Part shown: piece by piece, positions 32,175 to 41,412 of the stretch
Layout: every line of letters begins with the position of its first letter
Position numbering within the stretch: the first letter of the stretch is position 1
From: Sungkyunkwania multivorans
GTDB lineage: Bacteria; Bacteroidota; Bacteroidia; Flavobacteriales; Flavobacteriaceae
Assembly (NCBI RefSeq): GCF_042675645.1
Contig: NZ_JBHTJH010000017.1
Coordinates: forward strand, 744,001-808,000
Length of the DNA: 64,000 nt
Direction: 5' to 3'
Notes under the pieces: model-generated
What the model was told of the DNA's origin: nothing
Seen by the model: the letters and a program-made list of their open reading frames with translations, nothing else
The model's database searches: none
Translations under genes and position numbers: made by a program

Positions 32175-33416
32175 CTATAATTCTAAAGCCTTTTCAATAT
32201 CACCATCCATAAGAATCTCTACTGGATTTTCTAAGGCTTCCTTTATGGCAACTAAGAAACCTACGGACTCACGCCCATCGATGATCCTATGGTCATAGGA
32301 GAGCGCTACGAACATCACTGGAGCAATCACGATTTCTCCGTTTCTAACAATTGGGCGCTCAACAATATTGTGCATTCCAAGAATACCAGACTGTGGTGGA
32401 TTGATGATTGGGGTAGACAGCATGCTTCCGAAGACTCCACCGTTGGAGATGGTAAATGTACCACCTGTCATCTCATCGACAGTGATCTGCCCATCGCGGG
32501 CTCGAATCGCCAATCTTTTTATTTCAGACTCGACCCCTCTGAAAGATAAGTTCTCTGCGTTTCGCATTACGGGAACCATCAAGCCTTTTGGGCCGGAGAC
32601 TGCGACCGAGATGTCACAGAAATCATAAGTGATCATCTCTTTTCCGTCTATCATGGAGTTAACATCTGGATACATCTGTAATGCTCGTACCACTGCCTTG
32701 GTAAAGAAGCTCATAAAGCCTAGACTTACGCCATGTTTGGCTTTGAACGTCTCTTTATATTCTTTCCGTAGTGCAAAAATAGGAGACATGTCCACCTCAT
32801 TAAAGGTGGTGAGCATCGCGGTAGTATTCTTCGCCTCAACCAATCGCTCTGCTACTTTTCTGCGAAGCATGGACATCTTTTTTCGGCTGCTGCTTCGCGT
32901 TCCGCCGCTTGGCGTTCCCATAGATGGAACGGCTTTAACGGCATCATCTTTGGTTACACGACCATCTTTACCTGTGCCCTTAACGTCACTCGCATCAATA
33001 CCTTTTTCTGCTAAGATCTTTTTAGCAGCTGGCGAGGCAGTCCCGCTTGCATAGGTTTGGGTAGCAGGAGCTTCTGTTTTTGGGGCCTCTGCTTTTGGTG
33101 TTGCTGCTTTTGAATCTGCTTCTTTCTTTGTTTCCTTTTCTTCTTCTTTAGAAGCATCAGCACCACCCTCGGGCTTTGCCGCAGCAGTATCGATCAAACA
33201 AACCACTTCGCCTACAGCTACAGCATCTCCTTCTTCGGCTTTTAGAGTGATGATACCACTGGCCTCGGCGGGTAATTCTAAAGTAGCTTTGTCTGAATCT
33301 ACTTCTGCGATAGCTTGGTCCTTCTCTACATAATCTCCATCAGACACTAACCATTCGGCGATTTCGACTTCGGTAATTGATTCTCCCGGCGAAGGGACTT
33401 TCATTTCTAGAATCAT
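32175..33416 (-). CDS. sucB: 2-oxoglutarate dehydrogenase E2 (dihydrolipoyl succinyltransferase)
   Basis: This is the succinyl-transferring core of the 2-oxoglutarate dehydrogenase complex of the citric-acid cycle. The lipoyl domain (1-75) has Lys43 in DSDKA as attachment site; a Glu/Lys/Ala-rich linker follows, then the E3-binding domain (SPAAKKILAEKGIDASDVKG, about 127-165) and the catalytic domain with the histidine in LSYDHRIIDGR near 385. 413 residues is normal. It lies 117 bp after sucA. Confidence 0.97.
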   Translation of the reverse strand: MILEMKVPSPGESITEVEIAEWLVSDGDYVEKDQAIAEVDSDKATLELPAEASGIITLKAEEGDAVAVGEVVCLIDTAAAKPEGGADASKEEEKETKKEADSKAATPKAEAPKTEAPATQTYASGTASPAAKKILAEKGIDASDVKGTGKDGRVTKDDAVKAVPSMGTPSGGTRSSSRKKMSMLRRKVAERLVEAKNTTAMLTTFNEVDMSPIFALRKEYKETFKAKHGVSLGFMSFFTKAVVRALQMYPDVNSMIDGKEMITYDFCDISVAVSGPKGLMVPVMRNAENLSFRGVESEIKRLAIRARDGQITVDEMTGGTFTISNGGVFGSMLSTPIINPPQSGILGMHNIVERPIVRNGEIVIAPVMFVALSYDHRIIDGRESVGFLVAIKEALENPVEILMDGDIEKALEL

Positions 33417-33533
33417 AACGTAATAATTGTGTTTCTATATCATTCCGCAATGATCTTTCAACTGGTGATCGATATTTTGCGAAATCCTTTAATTTTTATT
33501 CTTAAATGCTCGTTGATATCTTTCGAAACCTAT

Positions 33534-36305
33534 CTATTGTTGAGCAAAATTATCTTTAGTCTTATCAAAAACATATTCGATCACTTCTTGATGCCTTCTT
33601 TGACTTCTTACAGCGCTACCAGCAGCTGGAGCACCATAGAATCGTCTCGAAGCTACTCTGAAATCCTTTGCATGCTCAAAATGCATCAATAGGTGACCCC
33701 AAGCCCCCATATTTCTGGGTTCTTCTTGAGCCCAAACTACATCCTTAGCTTTATTGTACTTTTTAAGCATTGCATTCATCTGTTCAGCTGGTAAAGGGAA
33801 TAGCTGCTCTAAACGAACGAGAGCGACGTCTTCCCTGCCTTTGTCCTCTTTGGCAGCCAGAAGGTCATAGTAAAATTTACCTGTGCAAAAGACCAATGTC
33901 CTTATTTCGTTTGCATCAGCATCAGCATCATCTATCAATGTTTGAAAGCTTCCGTTTGCAAGCTCCTCTTTAGTAGAGAGCACTTTTGGGTGTCGCAGCA
34001 AACTTTTGGGCGTAAAAACGACCAGCGGTTTGCGGTAACCGGCCTTCATCTGTCTTCTGAATAAATGAAATAGATTCGCAGGTGTGGTCACATCGGCAAC
34101 AAACATATTATCCTTGGCACATAATTGCAAGTAACGCTCCATTCGGGCCGAAGAGTGTTCTGCCCCTTGGCCTTCGTAGCCATGTGGCAATAACATCACC
34201 AATCCGTTTTGTAATTTCCATTTATCTTCTGCAGCAGAGATATATTGGTCGATCATGATCTGTGCTCCGTTGCTAAAGTCTCCAAATTGTGCTTCCCAAA
34301 TGGTCAAGGTCTTCGGACTTGCCATTGCGTAGCCATAGTCGAAGCCTACCACTCCGTATTCCGAAAGGAGGGAGTTATAGATGTAAAAATCCCCGTTTTG
34401 ATGTTCTCCTAGTTCATTTAATAGGCTCACCTCCTCTTCATGCATCTCGGTCTTGATGATGGCATGTCGGTGAGAGAAGGTCCCTCTTTCTACATCCTGT
34501 CCTGAAATCCGTACATCATAGCCTTCTTCTATTAAAGAACCATAGGCCAGCAACTCGCCCATGGCCCAATCTAGTTGATTATCTTCGAAGTACATTTTTT
34601 TACGAGCTTCGACCAATCGGGCCAGCTTGCGCAGAAATTTTTTATCCTCTGGTAACTTAGTGATGGTCGTCGCAATATCCGTGAGCTTATCTAAAGAATA
34701 GCTAGTGTCTACCGCTTGCATCATCACCTTTTCGTCGACGCGCTTGTATCCTTTCCATTCGTCTTGCATGAAGGGAGTGATCACCGTCTTTTCCACCTTG
34801 CGAGAATCCTCTAACTTTTCTTCGAGGGATTCTTTATATTCTCTTTCTAATTGCTGAACATAATCATCATTGATAATGCCTTCCTGCTTTAGTCTTTCTG
34901 CATAGATATCTCGTGGATTCTTATGTTTTGATATTGCTTTGTAAAGGAGTGGTTGTGTAAATTTGGGTTCGTCGCCTTCATTGTGGCCATACTTTCTATA
35001 CCCTAGCAGATCGATGAAAACATCGCGGCCAAAGTTCATTCTATATTCTAGTGCGAACATCATGGCATGCACTACTGCCTCGGCATCATCTGCATTTACG
35101 TGCAATACCGGAGAAAGCGTTACCTTGCCAACATCGGTGCAATACGTTGACGAACGAGCGTCTAAGTAGTTCGTGGTAAAGCCTATCTGGTTATTCACTA
35201 CAATGTGAATGGTTCCTCCAGTCTTATACCCATCCAACAGGGCCATCTGTACTATTTCGTAAGCGATACCTTGTCCTGCGATGGCGGCGTCTCCATGGAC
35301 AACGATGGGTAACACTTCCGAAGGGTTTTCCTTGTAGTTCCTATCCTGTTTTGCTCGAGTAATTCCTTCCACAACGGCCCCGACAGTCTCTAAATGCGAG
35401 GGATTGGGAGCAATGTTCATGTTGATCTTTTTCCCAGTGTCGGTTTCTCGATCCGACGTCCAGCCCAAGTGGTATTTTACATCTCCATCAAAGATGGCCT
35501 CTTCATAATCTTTGCCATCAAATTCACTGAATATATCCTTTGCTGACTTTCCAAAAATATTGGTCAATACACTTAGTCGGCCTCGATGCGCCATGCCCAT
35601 CACAAATTGCTTGACACCTTTATCTGCCGCTTTTTCAACCAAGGCATCCAAGGCTGGGATCAGGGACTCGTTGCCTTCCAGAGAAAACCGTTTTTGACCG
35701 ACGTATTTTGTATGTAGGAAGCTCTCAAAGGAAACGGCCTCATTTAATTTTCTTAAAATGTGCTTTTTCTCCTCGGCAGAAAATGTGGGACGGTTATCGT
35801 TAACATTTAACCAATTTTGAATCCATTTAACTCGGTCAGGATTCCTGATATACATATACTCAACACCGATAGAATCACAATAGATACGTTCTAAATGAAT
35901 AATGATGTCGCTAAGCGTGGAGGCCCCTATGCCAAGAATTTCACCAGCAGAAAAAACCGTACTGAGATCATCATTGGAAAGACCGAAATTTTCTAGGTCT
36001 AAAGTAGGAGAATATTTACGACGCTCCCTTACAGGATTGGTCTTGGTAAACAGATGGCCACGACTGCGATAGCCATCGATCAGTTTGACAACTTGAAACT
36101 CTTTTTGAACACTTTCAGGAAGCTTGGAAAGACCCTGATCGGTCGTTATTTCAGTGACGACCTCACCACGCTCCAATCCAAAGTCGAATCCTTGAAAAAA
36201 AGCCCTCCAACTGGGCTCGACACTATCTGGATTGATCAAATACTGGTCATAAAGCTCGGCAAAATACGCGGTATGGGCGGCGTTTAAAAAGGAAAATCTA
36301 TCCAT
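33534..36305 (-). CDS. sucA: 2-oxoglutarate dehydrogenase E1
   Basis: This 923-residue thiamine-diphosphate enzyme decarboxylates 2-oxoglutarate. The N-terminal YLINPDSVEPSWRAFFQGF segment, the active-site stretch FVMGMAHRGRLSVL, the ThDP-binding HGDAAIAGQG ... NNQIGFTT motif and the C-terminal pyrimidine-binding half with LLPHGYEGQGAEHSSAR are present. It is followed by sucB. TATTTTTG on the minus strand at 36350-36343 is a likely -7 box about 38 bp upstream of the ATG. Confidence 0.98.
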   Translation of the reverse strand: MDRFSFLNAAHTAYFAELYDQYLINPDSVEPSWRAFFQGFDFGLERGEVVTEITTDQGLSKLPESVQKEFQVVKLIDGYRSRGHLFTKTNPVRERRKYSPTLDLENFGLSNDDLSTVFSAGEILGIGASTLSDIIIHLERIYCDSIGVEYMYIRNPDRVKWIQNWLNVNDNRPTFSAEEKKHILRKLNEAVSFESFLHTKYVGQKRFSLEGNESLIPALDALVEKAADKGVKQFVMGMAHRGRLSVLTNIFGKSAKDIFSEFDGKDYEEAIFDGDVKYHLGWTSDRETDTGKKINMNIAPNPSHLETVGAVVEGITRAKQDRNYKENPSEVLPIVVHGDAAIAGQGIAYEIVQMALLDGYKTGGTIHIVVNNQIGFTTNYLDARSSTYCTDVGKVTLSPVLHVNADDAEAVVHAMMFALEYRMNFGRDVFIDLLGYRKYGHNEGDEPKFTQPLLYKAISKHKNPRDIYAERLKQEGIINDDYVQQLEREYKESLEEKLEDSRKVEKTVITPFMQDEWKGYKRVDEKVMMQAVDTSYSLDKLTDIATTITKLPEDKKFLRKLARLVEARKKMYFEDNQLDWAMGELLAYGSLIEEGYDVRISGQDVERGTFSHRHAIIKTEMHEEEVSLLNELGEHQNGDFYIYNSLLSEYGVVGFDYGYAMASPKTLTIWEAQFGDFSNGAQIMIDQYISAAEDKWKLQNGLVMLLPHGYEGQGAEHSSARMERYLQLCAKDNMFVADVTTPANLFHLFRRQMKAGYRKPLVVFTPKSLLRHPKVLSTKEELANGSFQTLIDDADADANEIRTLVFCTGKFYYDLLAAKEDKGREDVALVRLEQLFPLPAEQMNAMLKKYNKAKDVVWAQEEPRNMGAWGHLLMHFEHAKDFRVASRRFYGAPAAGSAVRSQRRHQEVIEYVFDKTKDNFAQQ

Positions 36306-36342
36306 TATTCTTGACGTAAGTCTTGTAAAGACAAAATTTGTT

Positions 36343-36350
36343 CAAAAATA
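36343..36350 (-). promoter_or_regulatory. -7 box of sucA
   Basis: Minus-strand TATTTTTG matches TAnnTTTG exactly and lies 38 bp before the sucA ATG at 36305. Confidence 0.5.
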
Positions 36351-36409
36351 CAACATTTGCCAAAATTTGTAGATGTTATGGCTATATTTATAAGACAAAA
36401 GTGATATTC

Positions 36410-36940
36410 ATGAACAATCGTAACAAATTTATGAGGCTACTAATAATCACCTGCGTTTTTGGACTTGCTTTTCCCGCTCTTTCCTTGGCGCAACAAAATG
36501 ATCATGATTTTTGGGAGAATGTTCGTTTCGGTGGAGGTCTGGGGTTGAGTTTTGGCAATCGCTTTACCACCATTTCCATCTCACCTAATGCTATTTATCA
36601 GTTCAATGACCAATTTGGGCTCGGACTTGGTCTTCATGCATCTTACGTAAAAGAAAGGGATGTGTATTCTGCATGGGTTACTGGTGGAAGTCTCATTGGA
36701 TTGTATTCACCGATCAGAGAAATTCAACTTTCGGCAGAATTCGAAGAATTGAATGTCGCCAGAAACTTTGAAGAATTCACGGGATTAGAAGATCAGAATT
36801 ACTGGTATCCGGCGCTCTTTTTAGGTGTTGGCTACAGCGTTGGACATGTCACTTTGGGTATTCGCTACGATGTGCTTTATGATGAAGAGAAGAGTATTTA
36901 TGCCGAGCCGTATTTACCTTTTATCAGAATACTTTTCTGA
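36410..36940 (+). CDS. Small outer-membrane beta-barrel protein
   Basis: From ATG 36410 the protein has 176 residues with a signal peptide ending near LSLAQ (ATG 36431 would also keep it). The rest alternates aromatic and polar residues in strand-sized blocks (VRFGGGLGLSFGNRFTTISI, LFLGVGYSVGHVTLGIRYDV) and ends IRILF with terminal Phe, as in eight-stranded outer-membrane barrels. Homologues beside sucA in flavobacteria are often labelled alpha-ketoglutarate decarboxylase, which I regard as a naming error carried over from the neighbour. Function unknown. Confidence 0.75.
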   Translation: MNNRNKFMRLLIITCVFGLAFPALSLAQQNDHDFWENVRFGGGLGLSFGNRFTTISISPNAIYQFNDQFGLGLGLHASYVKERDVYSAWVTGGSLIGLYSPIREIQLSAEFEELNVARNFEEFTGLEDQNYWYPALFLGVGYSVGHVTLGIRYDVLYDEEKSIYAEPYLPFIRILF

Positions 36941-36995
36941 TGGATTTTAAACAGCATTTACGTCAAGTTTGAAATTTGAAGCATTGGACTTTAGC

Positions 36996-37346
36996 TTACA
37001 ATCGATTTTTAAACCAGACCTTCTGCCATTCGCGCCTCAGAATAAGAAAGGCGACCTGTTCAGACATTTCCAGCACATCACTACCGTCTAACGCCTTCAC
37101 CTGTTTTTCAGGAACATCGATGATATAGAGAAGATTCAAATATTCAGCAAACTTTTCATTGATAAGTCGATAGATGATCTCGTGTAGGCCTCTTTTCAGC
37201 TTTTCAGGAGAGATGTTGACAGCAAAATTTTCATCGATATTCGCATACAAAAGGTCCTTATTGAGTTGTTGCACCAACTTATCATACAATTGTTCGTCAT
37301 TGGCGATCGTTAAAAGCTCGGTGGTATTTTCTCCTTTGGGTAGCAC
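36996..37346 (-). CDS. Conserved hypothetical cytoplasmic protein (116 aa)
   Basis: I do not recognise a named domain. The 116 residues are mostly helical, with YDKLVQQLNKDLLYANIDEN and GLHEIIYRLINEKFAEYLNL as repeated helical units and no signal or membrane segment. The codon use and length look genuine and similar short proteins occur in other flavobacteria as I remember them. It lies convergent to the barrel gene and divergent from the next gene. Confidence 0.65.
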   Translation of the reverse strand: MLPKGENTTELLTIANDEQLYDKLVQQLNKDLLYANIDENFAVNISPEKLKRGLHEIIYRLINEKFAEYLNLLYIIDVPEKQVKALDGSDVLEMSEQVAFLILRREWQKVWFKNRL

Positions 37347-37426
37347 ATCCTAAAGTTAAATATAAATAAGCAGGTCTCTGTAAAGAATTTATTATGAATC
37401 GGAATGTTTTTTGATAGCTCAATGTC

Positions 37427-38194
37427 ATGAAAAAATATATGGTTATTTCGCTTGTATTCCTTATCGCCTCGATTGATGGTCATGCTCAGGATACGAAGAT
37501 CATTCATGTTTATGTAGCACTTTGTGACAATGTAAATCAAGGAATTGTTCCTGTCTCGAGATCTTTGGGGAATGGTCAAAATCCTAAAACAAACCTTTAT
37601 TGGGGAGCCCTGTATGGGGTAAAGACACATTTTAAGAGAAGCGGCGATTGGGAATATCTAGGTAGTTTGTTAAATGGTAATCCAAAAATTTTAGAACGGG
37701 TCCTTTTTAAGCATCGAGAAACAGGAACCTATCTTTTGGCCGACGCATATGATGGATCAGAAATAAAACAAGCCACCATCGATTTTTTGAAGGCAGCTTC
37801 AGGAAAAGATCAAGAGAAGCTAATTTTGGATAAGCAGGGTCTTTATTTTGGAGGAGGCGCTGACTTGGTGGCGTATGTGGGTCATGATGGATTGATGGAG
37901 TTTGAACTTGACATCGAACTAGAACCTGACGATGATGCAAAACGTGACGCCATTGTGCTGGCCTGTTTCAGCAAAGACTATTTTAAGCCATATATCAAAA
38001 ATACTGGGGCCAATCCGTTGGTTTGGTCAACAGGCCTCATGTCTCCGGAGGCATATACTTTAAAGCAGGCGATCGATGGTTGGATATCGGGGGAAACAGA
38101 TGCCCAGATCAGGGAGCGCGCTGCTGCGGCCTATCATCAATATCAGAAATGTGGGATGAGAGGCGCTAGAAGGTTGTTGGTCACTGGGTACTAA
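37427..38194 (+). CDS. Secreted protein with clan CD peptidase-like His/Cys pair
   Basis: This 255-residue protein begins with a signal peptide (MKKYMVISLVFLIASIDGHA). I recognise no named family for certain. Two elements resemble the catalytic dyad of caspase/legumain-type (clan CD) enzymes: a hydrophobic strand followed by GH, in LVAYVGHDG with His153, and a hydrophobic strand followed by Cys, in DAIVLACFSKD with Cys180. An earlier strand KIIHVYVALCDN is like the first strand of that fold. The C-terminus is rich in basic residues. It could instead be an unrelated alpha/beta protein. A terminator follows 4 bp after the stop codon. Confidence 0.6.
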   Translation: MKKYMVISLVFLIASIDGHAQDTKIIHVYVALCDNVNQGIVPVSRSLGNGQNPKTNLYWGALYGVKTHFKRSGDWEYLGSLLNGNPKILERVLFKHRETGTYLLADAYDGSEIKQATIDFLKAASGKDQEKLILDKQGLYFGGGADLVAYVGHDGLMEFELDIELEPDDDAKRDAIVLACFSKDYFKPYIKNTGANPLVWSTGLMSPEAYTLKQAIDGWISGETDAQIRERAAAAYHQYQKCGMRGARRLLVTGY

Positions 38195-38198
38195 AAAA

Positions 38199-38238
38199 AC
38201 CCTCATCGCTTTGATGAGGGTCTTGATCATTCTATTTT
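38199..38238 (+). terminator. Terminator after the clan CD-like gene
   Basis: ACCCTCATC (38199-38207) and GATGAGGGT (38213-38221) enclose the loop GCTTT; a T-rich stretch lies a little downstream (38231-38239). Confidence 0.75.
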
Positions 38239-38248
38239 TTATCATTGT

Positions 38249-38289
38249 ATTCCTGCCTTTTTACCCGTCCGGCAGGCGGGCACAGGAAT
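38249..38289. repeat. GC-rich nested palindromic repeat
   Basis: ATTCCTG (38249-38255) and CAGGAAT (38283-38289) bracket CCTGCC/GGCAGG and CCCG/CGGG arms. The GGCAGG core recurs at 40351-40362. It resembles short interspersed repeats of flavobacterial genomes and sits 10 bp after the 3' end of ahcY (minus strand). Confidence 0.55.
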
Positions 38290-38299
38290 GACATATAAA

Positions 38300-39616
38300 T
38301 TAATATCTGTAATATTCTGGCTTAAAGGGCCCTTCGACCTCGACACCGATATAATCGGCTTGGTCTTTGCGAAGCTCTGTAAGTTCTACCCCTATCTTCG
38401 CTAAGTGAAGTTTGGCAACTTTTTCATCCAGGTGCTTTGGTAACATATATACTTCGTTCTTATACTTGTCACTATGGTTCCAAAGCTCGATCTGCGCCAA
38501 TGTTTGATTGGTGAAGGAATTACTCATCACAAAACTTGGGTGACCAGTTGCACATCCTAGGTTTACCAAGCGCCCTTCGGCTAGTAGGATAATATCCTTT
38601 CCATTCACCGTGTACTTGTCTACCTGTGGCTTGATCTCTACTTTAGTACTTCCATGATTGTTGTTCAACCAAGCAACGTCGATCTCGTTATCGAAGTGAC
38701 CGATATTACAAACGATGGTCTTATCTTTCATCGCCTCGAAGTGTTTCCCAACCACGATGTCTTTGTTTCCTGTGGTAGTGATCACCACATCAGCATTACC
38801 AACAACCGTTTCCAATTTCTTCACTTCAAAACCATCCATTGCCGCTTGTAAAGCACAAATCGGATCGATCTCCGTGACAGTAACGATAGAACCTGCACCT
38901 TTAAAAGAAGCTGCGGTACCTTTACCAACATCACCGTAACCACAAACGACAACACGCTTTCCTGCAAGCATGACATCTGTAGCTCTGCGAATGGCATCGA
39001 CAGCACTTTCTCTACAACCATATTTGTTGTCGAATTTCGATTTGGTCACAGAATCATTGATGTTGATGGCGGGCATTGGCAGGGTGCCATTTTTCATTCT
39101 TTCGTACAATCTATGCACACCTGTGGTAGTTTCTTCAGACAAACCTTTGATGCCAGAAACCAATTCTGGATATCGGTCCAGAACCATATTCGTAAGGTCT
39201 CCACCATCGTCGAGGATCATGTTCAACGGTTTGCGGTCCTCGCCGAAGAAAAGTGTTTGTTCGATACACCAATCAAACTCCTCTTCGTTCATTCCTTTCC
39301 AAGCATATACAGGAATACCTGCAGCAGCGATCGCTGCGGCCGCCTGATCTTGAGTCGAAAAAATATTACAAGAACTCCAGGTAACTTCTGCACCTAGCGC
39401 TTGTAAGGTCTCGATCAATACTGCGGTTTGAATCGTCATATGCAAACATCCAGCGATACGCGCTCCTTTTAGCGGTTGCTCATCTTTATATTCTTCTCGT
39501 AGCGACATTAATCCAGGCATTTCGGCCTCTGCCAATTCGATCTCTTTTCTTCCCCAATCGGCCAAAGAGATGTCCTTTACTTTATAAGGGACGTAAGGAA
39601 CTGTTTTTGTACTCAT
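38300..39616 (-). CDS. ahcY: S-adenosylhomocysteine hydrolase
   Basis: AhcY splits S-adenosylhomocysteine into adenosine and homocysteine, closing the methylation cycle; it binds NAD tightly. The 438 residues include AGCLHMTIQTAVLIETL, the NAD-binding GYGDVGKGTAASFKGAG and the C-terminal KPEYYRY, all family signatures. Start at ATG 39616 and length are normal. TACCTTTG at 39694-39687 (minus strand) is an exact -7 box 71 bp upstream of the ATG. Confidence 0.98.
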   Translation of the reverse strand: MSTKTVPYVPYKVKDISLADWGRKEIELAEAEMPGLMSLREEYKDEQPLKGARIAGCLHMTIQTAVLIETLQALGAEVTWSSCNIFSTQDQAAAAIAAAGIPVYAWKGMNEEEFDWCIEQTLFFGEDRKPLNMILDDGGDLTNMVLDRYPELVSGIKGLSEETTTGVHRLYERMKNGTLPMPAININDSVTKSKFDNKYGCRESAVDAIRRATDVMLAGKRVVVCGYGDVGKGTAASFKGAGSIVTVTEIDPICALQAAMDGFEVKKLETVVGNADVVITTTGNKDIVVGKHFEAMKDKTIVCNIGHFDNEIDVAWLNNNHGSTKVEIKPQVDKYTVNGKDIILLAEGRLVNLGCATGHPSFVMSNSFTNQTLAQIELWNHSDKYKNEVYMLPKHLDEKVAKLHLAKIGVELTELRKDQADYIGVEVEGPFKPEYYRY

Positions 39617-39686
39617 CTTACTTTTTATTTTTACTTTCGTTGCATCGTTTGGCAGCGACCAAGCGAGCAGTAGGTTTTTAAGGCTG

Positions 39687-39694
39687 CAAAGGTA
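39687..39694 (-). promoter_or_regulatory. -7 box of ahcY
   Basis: Minus-strand TACCTTTG fits TAnnTTTG; it lies within the 98-bp gap to the divergent phosphopantetheinyl transferase gene. Confidence 0.5.
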
Positions 39695-39714
39695 CGTAAT
39701 AACTTTTACAAAAT

Positions 39715-40374
39715 ATGCCTCTTTATAAAACGATAACGGCTTCGGGAAATACTAAGGTGCTGATTTGGAAGATCGAAGAGCCCGAGACCGAGCTTGGCAA
39801 TCGAATTCTATTGACCAAAAGTTGTAAGGAGCGATTGGCCTCGATGAAGTCCGAAATTCATCGAAGAGGATTTCTGAGCGTACGACAGCTACTAAAAGTA
39901 GCTGGTTATGAAGCTGCAGATCTATTCTATGACGAGAATGGGAAACCCCATTTGAGAGACGGAAAAAAAATATCGATCACCCATTCCTTTATTTTTTCGG
40001 CGGTGGTGATCAGCGATATCGAGGTTGGGATAGATATTGAGAAGCAACGAGACAAAATTCAGCGTATCGCGAAGAAGTTCGTCGATTATGAATGGAGTTT
40101 TCTAACAGAACAGCATCTCACTCGAGAGCTGACCGTGGTCTGGTGCATCAAGGAATCATTATACAAAGTTTTTGCAACGCCCGGGATGAGCTTTAAACAA
40201 CATACCAAGATCATTCCGTTTTCTCTAGAGAAGGGACAGACGGTCTCGTGGATCCATTATGAGGAACACGTGCAAAAGCATGAGGCCTTTTTTTTAGAGT
40301 TCGATGGCTTTACCTGTGCTTATACGCTTAGCTTGGATGACGCCTGCCTGCCTGCCGGCAGGGATGAGGGATGA
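39715..40374 (+). CDS. 4'-phosphopantetheinyl transferase
   Basis: This 219-residue Sfp-type enzyme loads carrier proteins with phosphopantetheine. The metal and CoA-binding motifs VGIDIEKQ near residue 104 and WCIKESLYK near 143 are intact. The last ten residues (ACLPAGRDEG) are encoded by a GC-rich palindromic repeat that runs through the stop codon, so the natural C-terminus may have been changed by that repeat. The nearest possible partner in this window is the KAS protein 36 kb away; the carrier protein is unknown. Confidence 0.9.
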   Translation: MPLYKTITASGNTKVLIWKIEEPETELGNRILLTKSCKERLASMKSEIHRRGFLSVRQLLKVAGYEAADLFYDENGKPHLRDGKKISITHSFIFSAVVISDIEVGIDIEKQRDKIQRIAKKFVDYEWSFLTEQHLTRELTVVWCIKESLYKVFATPGMSFKQHTKIIPFSLEKGQTVSWIHYEEHVQKHEAFFLEFDGFTCAYTLSLDDACLPAGRDEG

Positions 40375-40420
40375 TGGATGACGGGTGACGGGTGACAGCT
40401 GTTAGCTGAAGGTCATATGT
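40341..40420. repeat. GC-rich repeat and GATGA/GGTGAC low-complexity run
   Basis: Three tandem CCTG units lead into the perfect palindrome CCTGCCGGCAGG (40351-40362), which overlaps the end of the preceding gene. Then comes a run of GGATGA- and GGGTGAC-like units up to about 40398. Confidence 0.5.
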
Positions 40421-40450
40421 GTCCCTTCTAGTGATTTCGACTATAGCGAG

Positions 40451-40494
40451 GAATTGTCCGTCCGTTCCGTTCGGACGGGTATCAAGAACAATTC
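40451..40494. repeat. Interspersed inverted repeat
   Basis: GAATTGT (40451-40457) with ACAATTC (40488-40494), and inside CCGTCCG (40458-40464) with CGGACGG (40472-40478), make a nested hairpin in the 291-bp gap before the next gene. Nothing else in the gap (40375-40665) looks coding. Confidence 0.5.
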
Positions 40495-40665
40495 ACGAGT
40501 TCAAGGTTTGTTGTTCAAAGTTTTAATGAGGTTAATAAGAATCATAAATCATTGGGATGATAAAAGATAGAAGATTGGAAGCCGTTATGATAAACCTTCA
40601 TCTTAAAAGTCATAGATTCGCAAAAAAGAGATATTGAATCCAAAGAGATTTATAAAAAGGAATCG

Positions 40666-41412
40666 TTGAGCATCTTAGAAGACATAATCAAAGCAAAGGG
40701 AGACAGAAAAAAACTTCTTGCAGTGTTGATCGACCCCGATAAGATATCGGTCCACGCTGTTCCCGATTTTATGGATAAGGTGAATGCATCTATCGCTACC
40801 CATGTTTTTGTTGGAGGCAGTACTGTCGCTAATGGATTGACAGAAAAGATCGTTTTGGCCATCAAGACATTTACAGATCTTCCGGTCATACTATTTCCAG
40901 GCGATGCAATACAAATAACCGACGAGGCCCATGGGATTTTGTTTCTTTCGCTGATCTCTGGAAGAAATCCCGAGTATTTGATCGGACAACATGTAAAGTC
41001 AATTGCAAAATTAAAGAACACTTCTTTAGAGATCATCCCAACTGGTTACATTTTGATCGATGGAGGAAATGAAACAGCTGTTCAGCGTGTAAGCAAGACA
41101 ACACCAATTCCTAGAAACGATAATGAGATGGCTGTCGAGACGGCCTTAGCTGGACAGTTTTCGGGGAAGCAGCTCATTTACCTCGAGGCCGGCAGCGGTG
41201 CCAAACATCCAGTCCCTTCTAGGATGATCGCTGAGGTTGTAGACGAATTATCGGTTCCTGTAATTGTTGGTGGCGGCATAAGAGATGTAAACGCCCTCGA
41301 AAAGGCTTATGCGGCAGGGGCAACATTGGTCGTCATCGGGACCATATTAGAAGATGACGAAGCTTTTTTTGAAAAGTTGAAAAAAAACAGAATGCCACGG
41401 ATGCACGAATAA
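40666..41412 (+). CDS. Geranylgeranylglyceryl phosphate synthase family protein (PcrB-like)
   Basis: The 248-residue TIM-barrel protein belongs to the GGGP synthase/PcrB family, which transfers a prenyl group to glycerol-1-phosphate; bacterial members of group II occur throughout Bacteroidota. Family signatures LLAVLIDPDK, THVFVGGSTV, GYILIDGG, YLEAGSGAKHPVP and VIVGGGIRDVNALEKAY are clear. It starts with TTG at 40666. Its final codons (RMPRMHE) coincide with the left inverted repeat of the adjoining GxxExxY element. Which lipid it makes is unknown. Confidence 0.9.
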   Translation: MSILEDIIKAKGDRKKLLAVLIDPDKISVHAVPDFMDKVNASIATHVFVGGSTVANGLTEKIVLAIKTFTDLPVILFPGDAIQITDEAHGILFLSLISGRNPEYLIGQHVKSIAKLKNTSLEIIPTGYILIDGGNETAVQRVSKTTPIPRNDNEMAVETALAGQFSGKQLIYLEAGSGAKHPVPSRMIAEVVDELSVPVIVGGGIRDVNALEKAYAAGATLVVIGTILEDDEAFFEKLKKNRMPRMHE

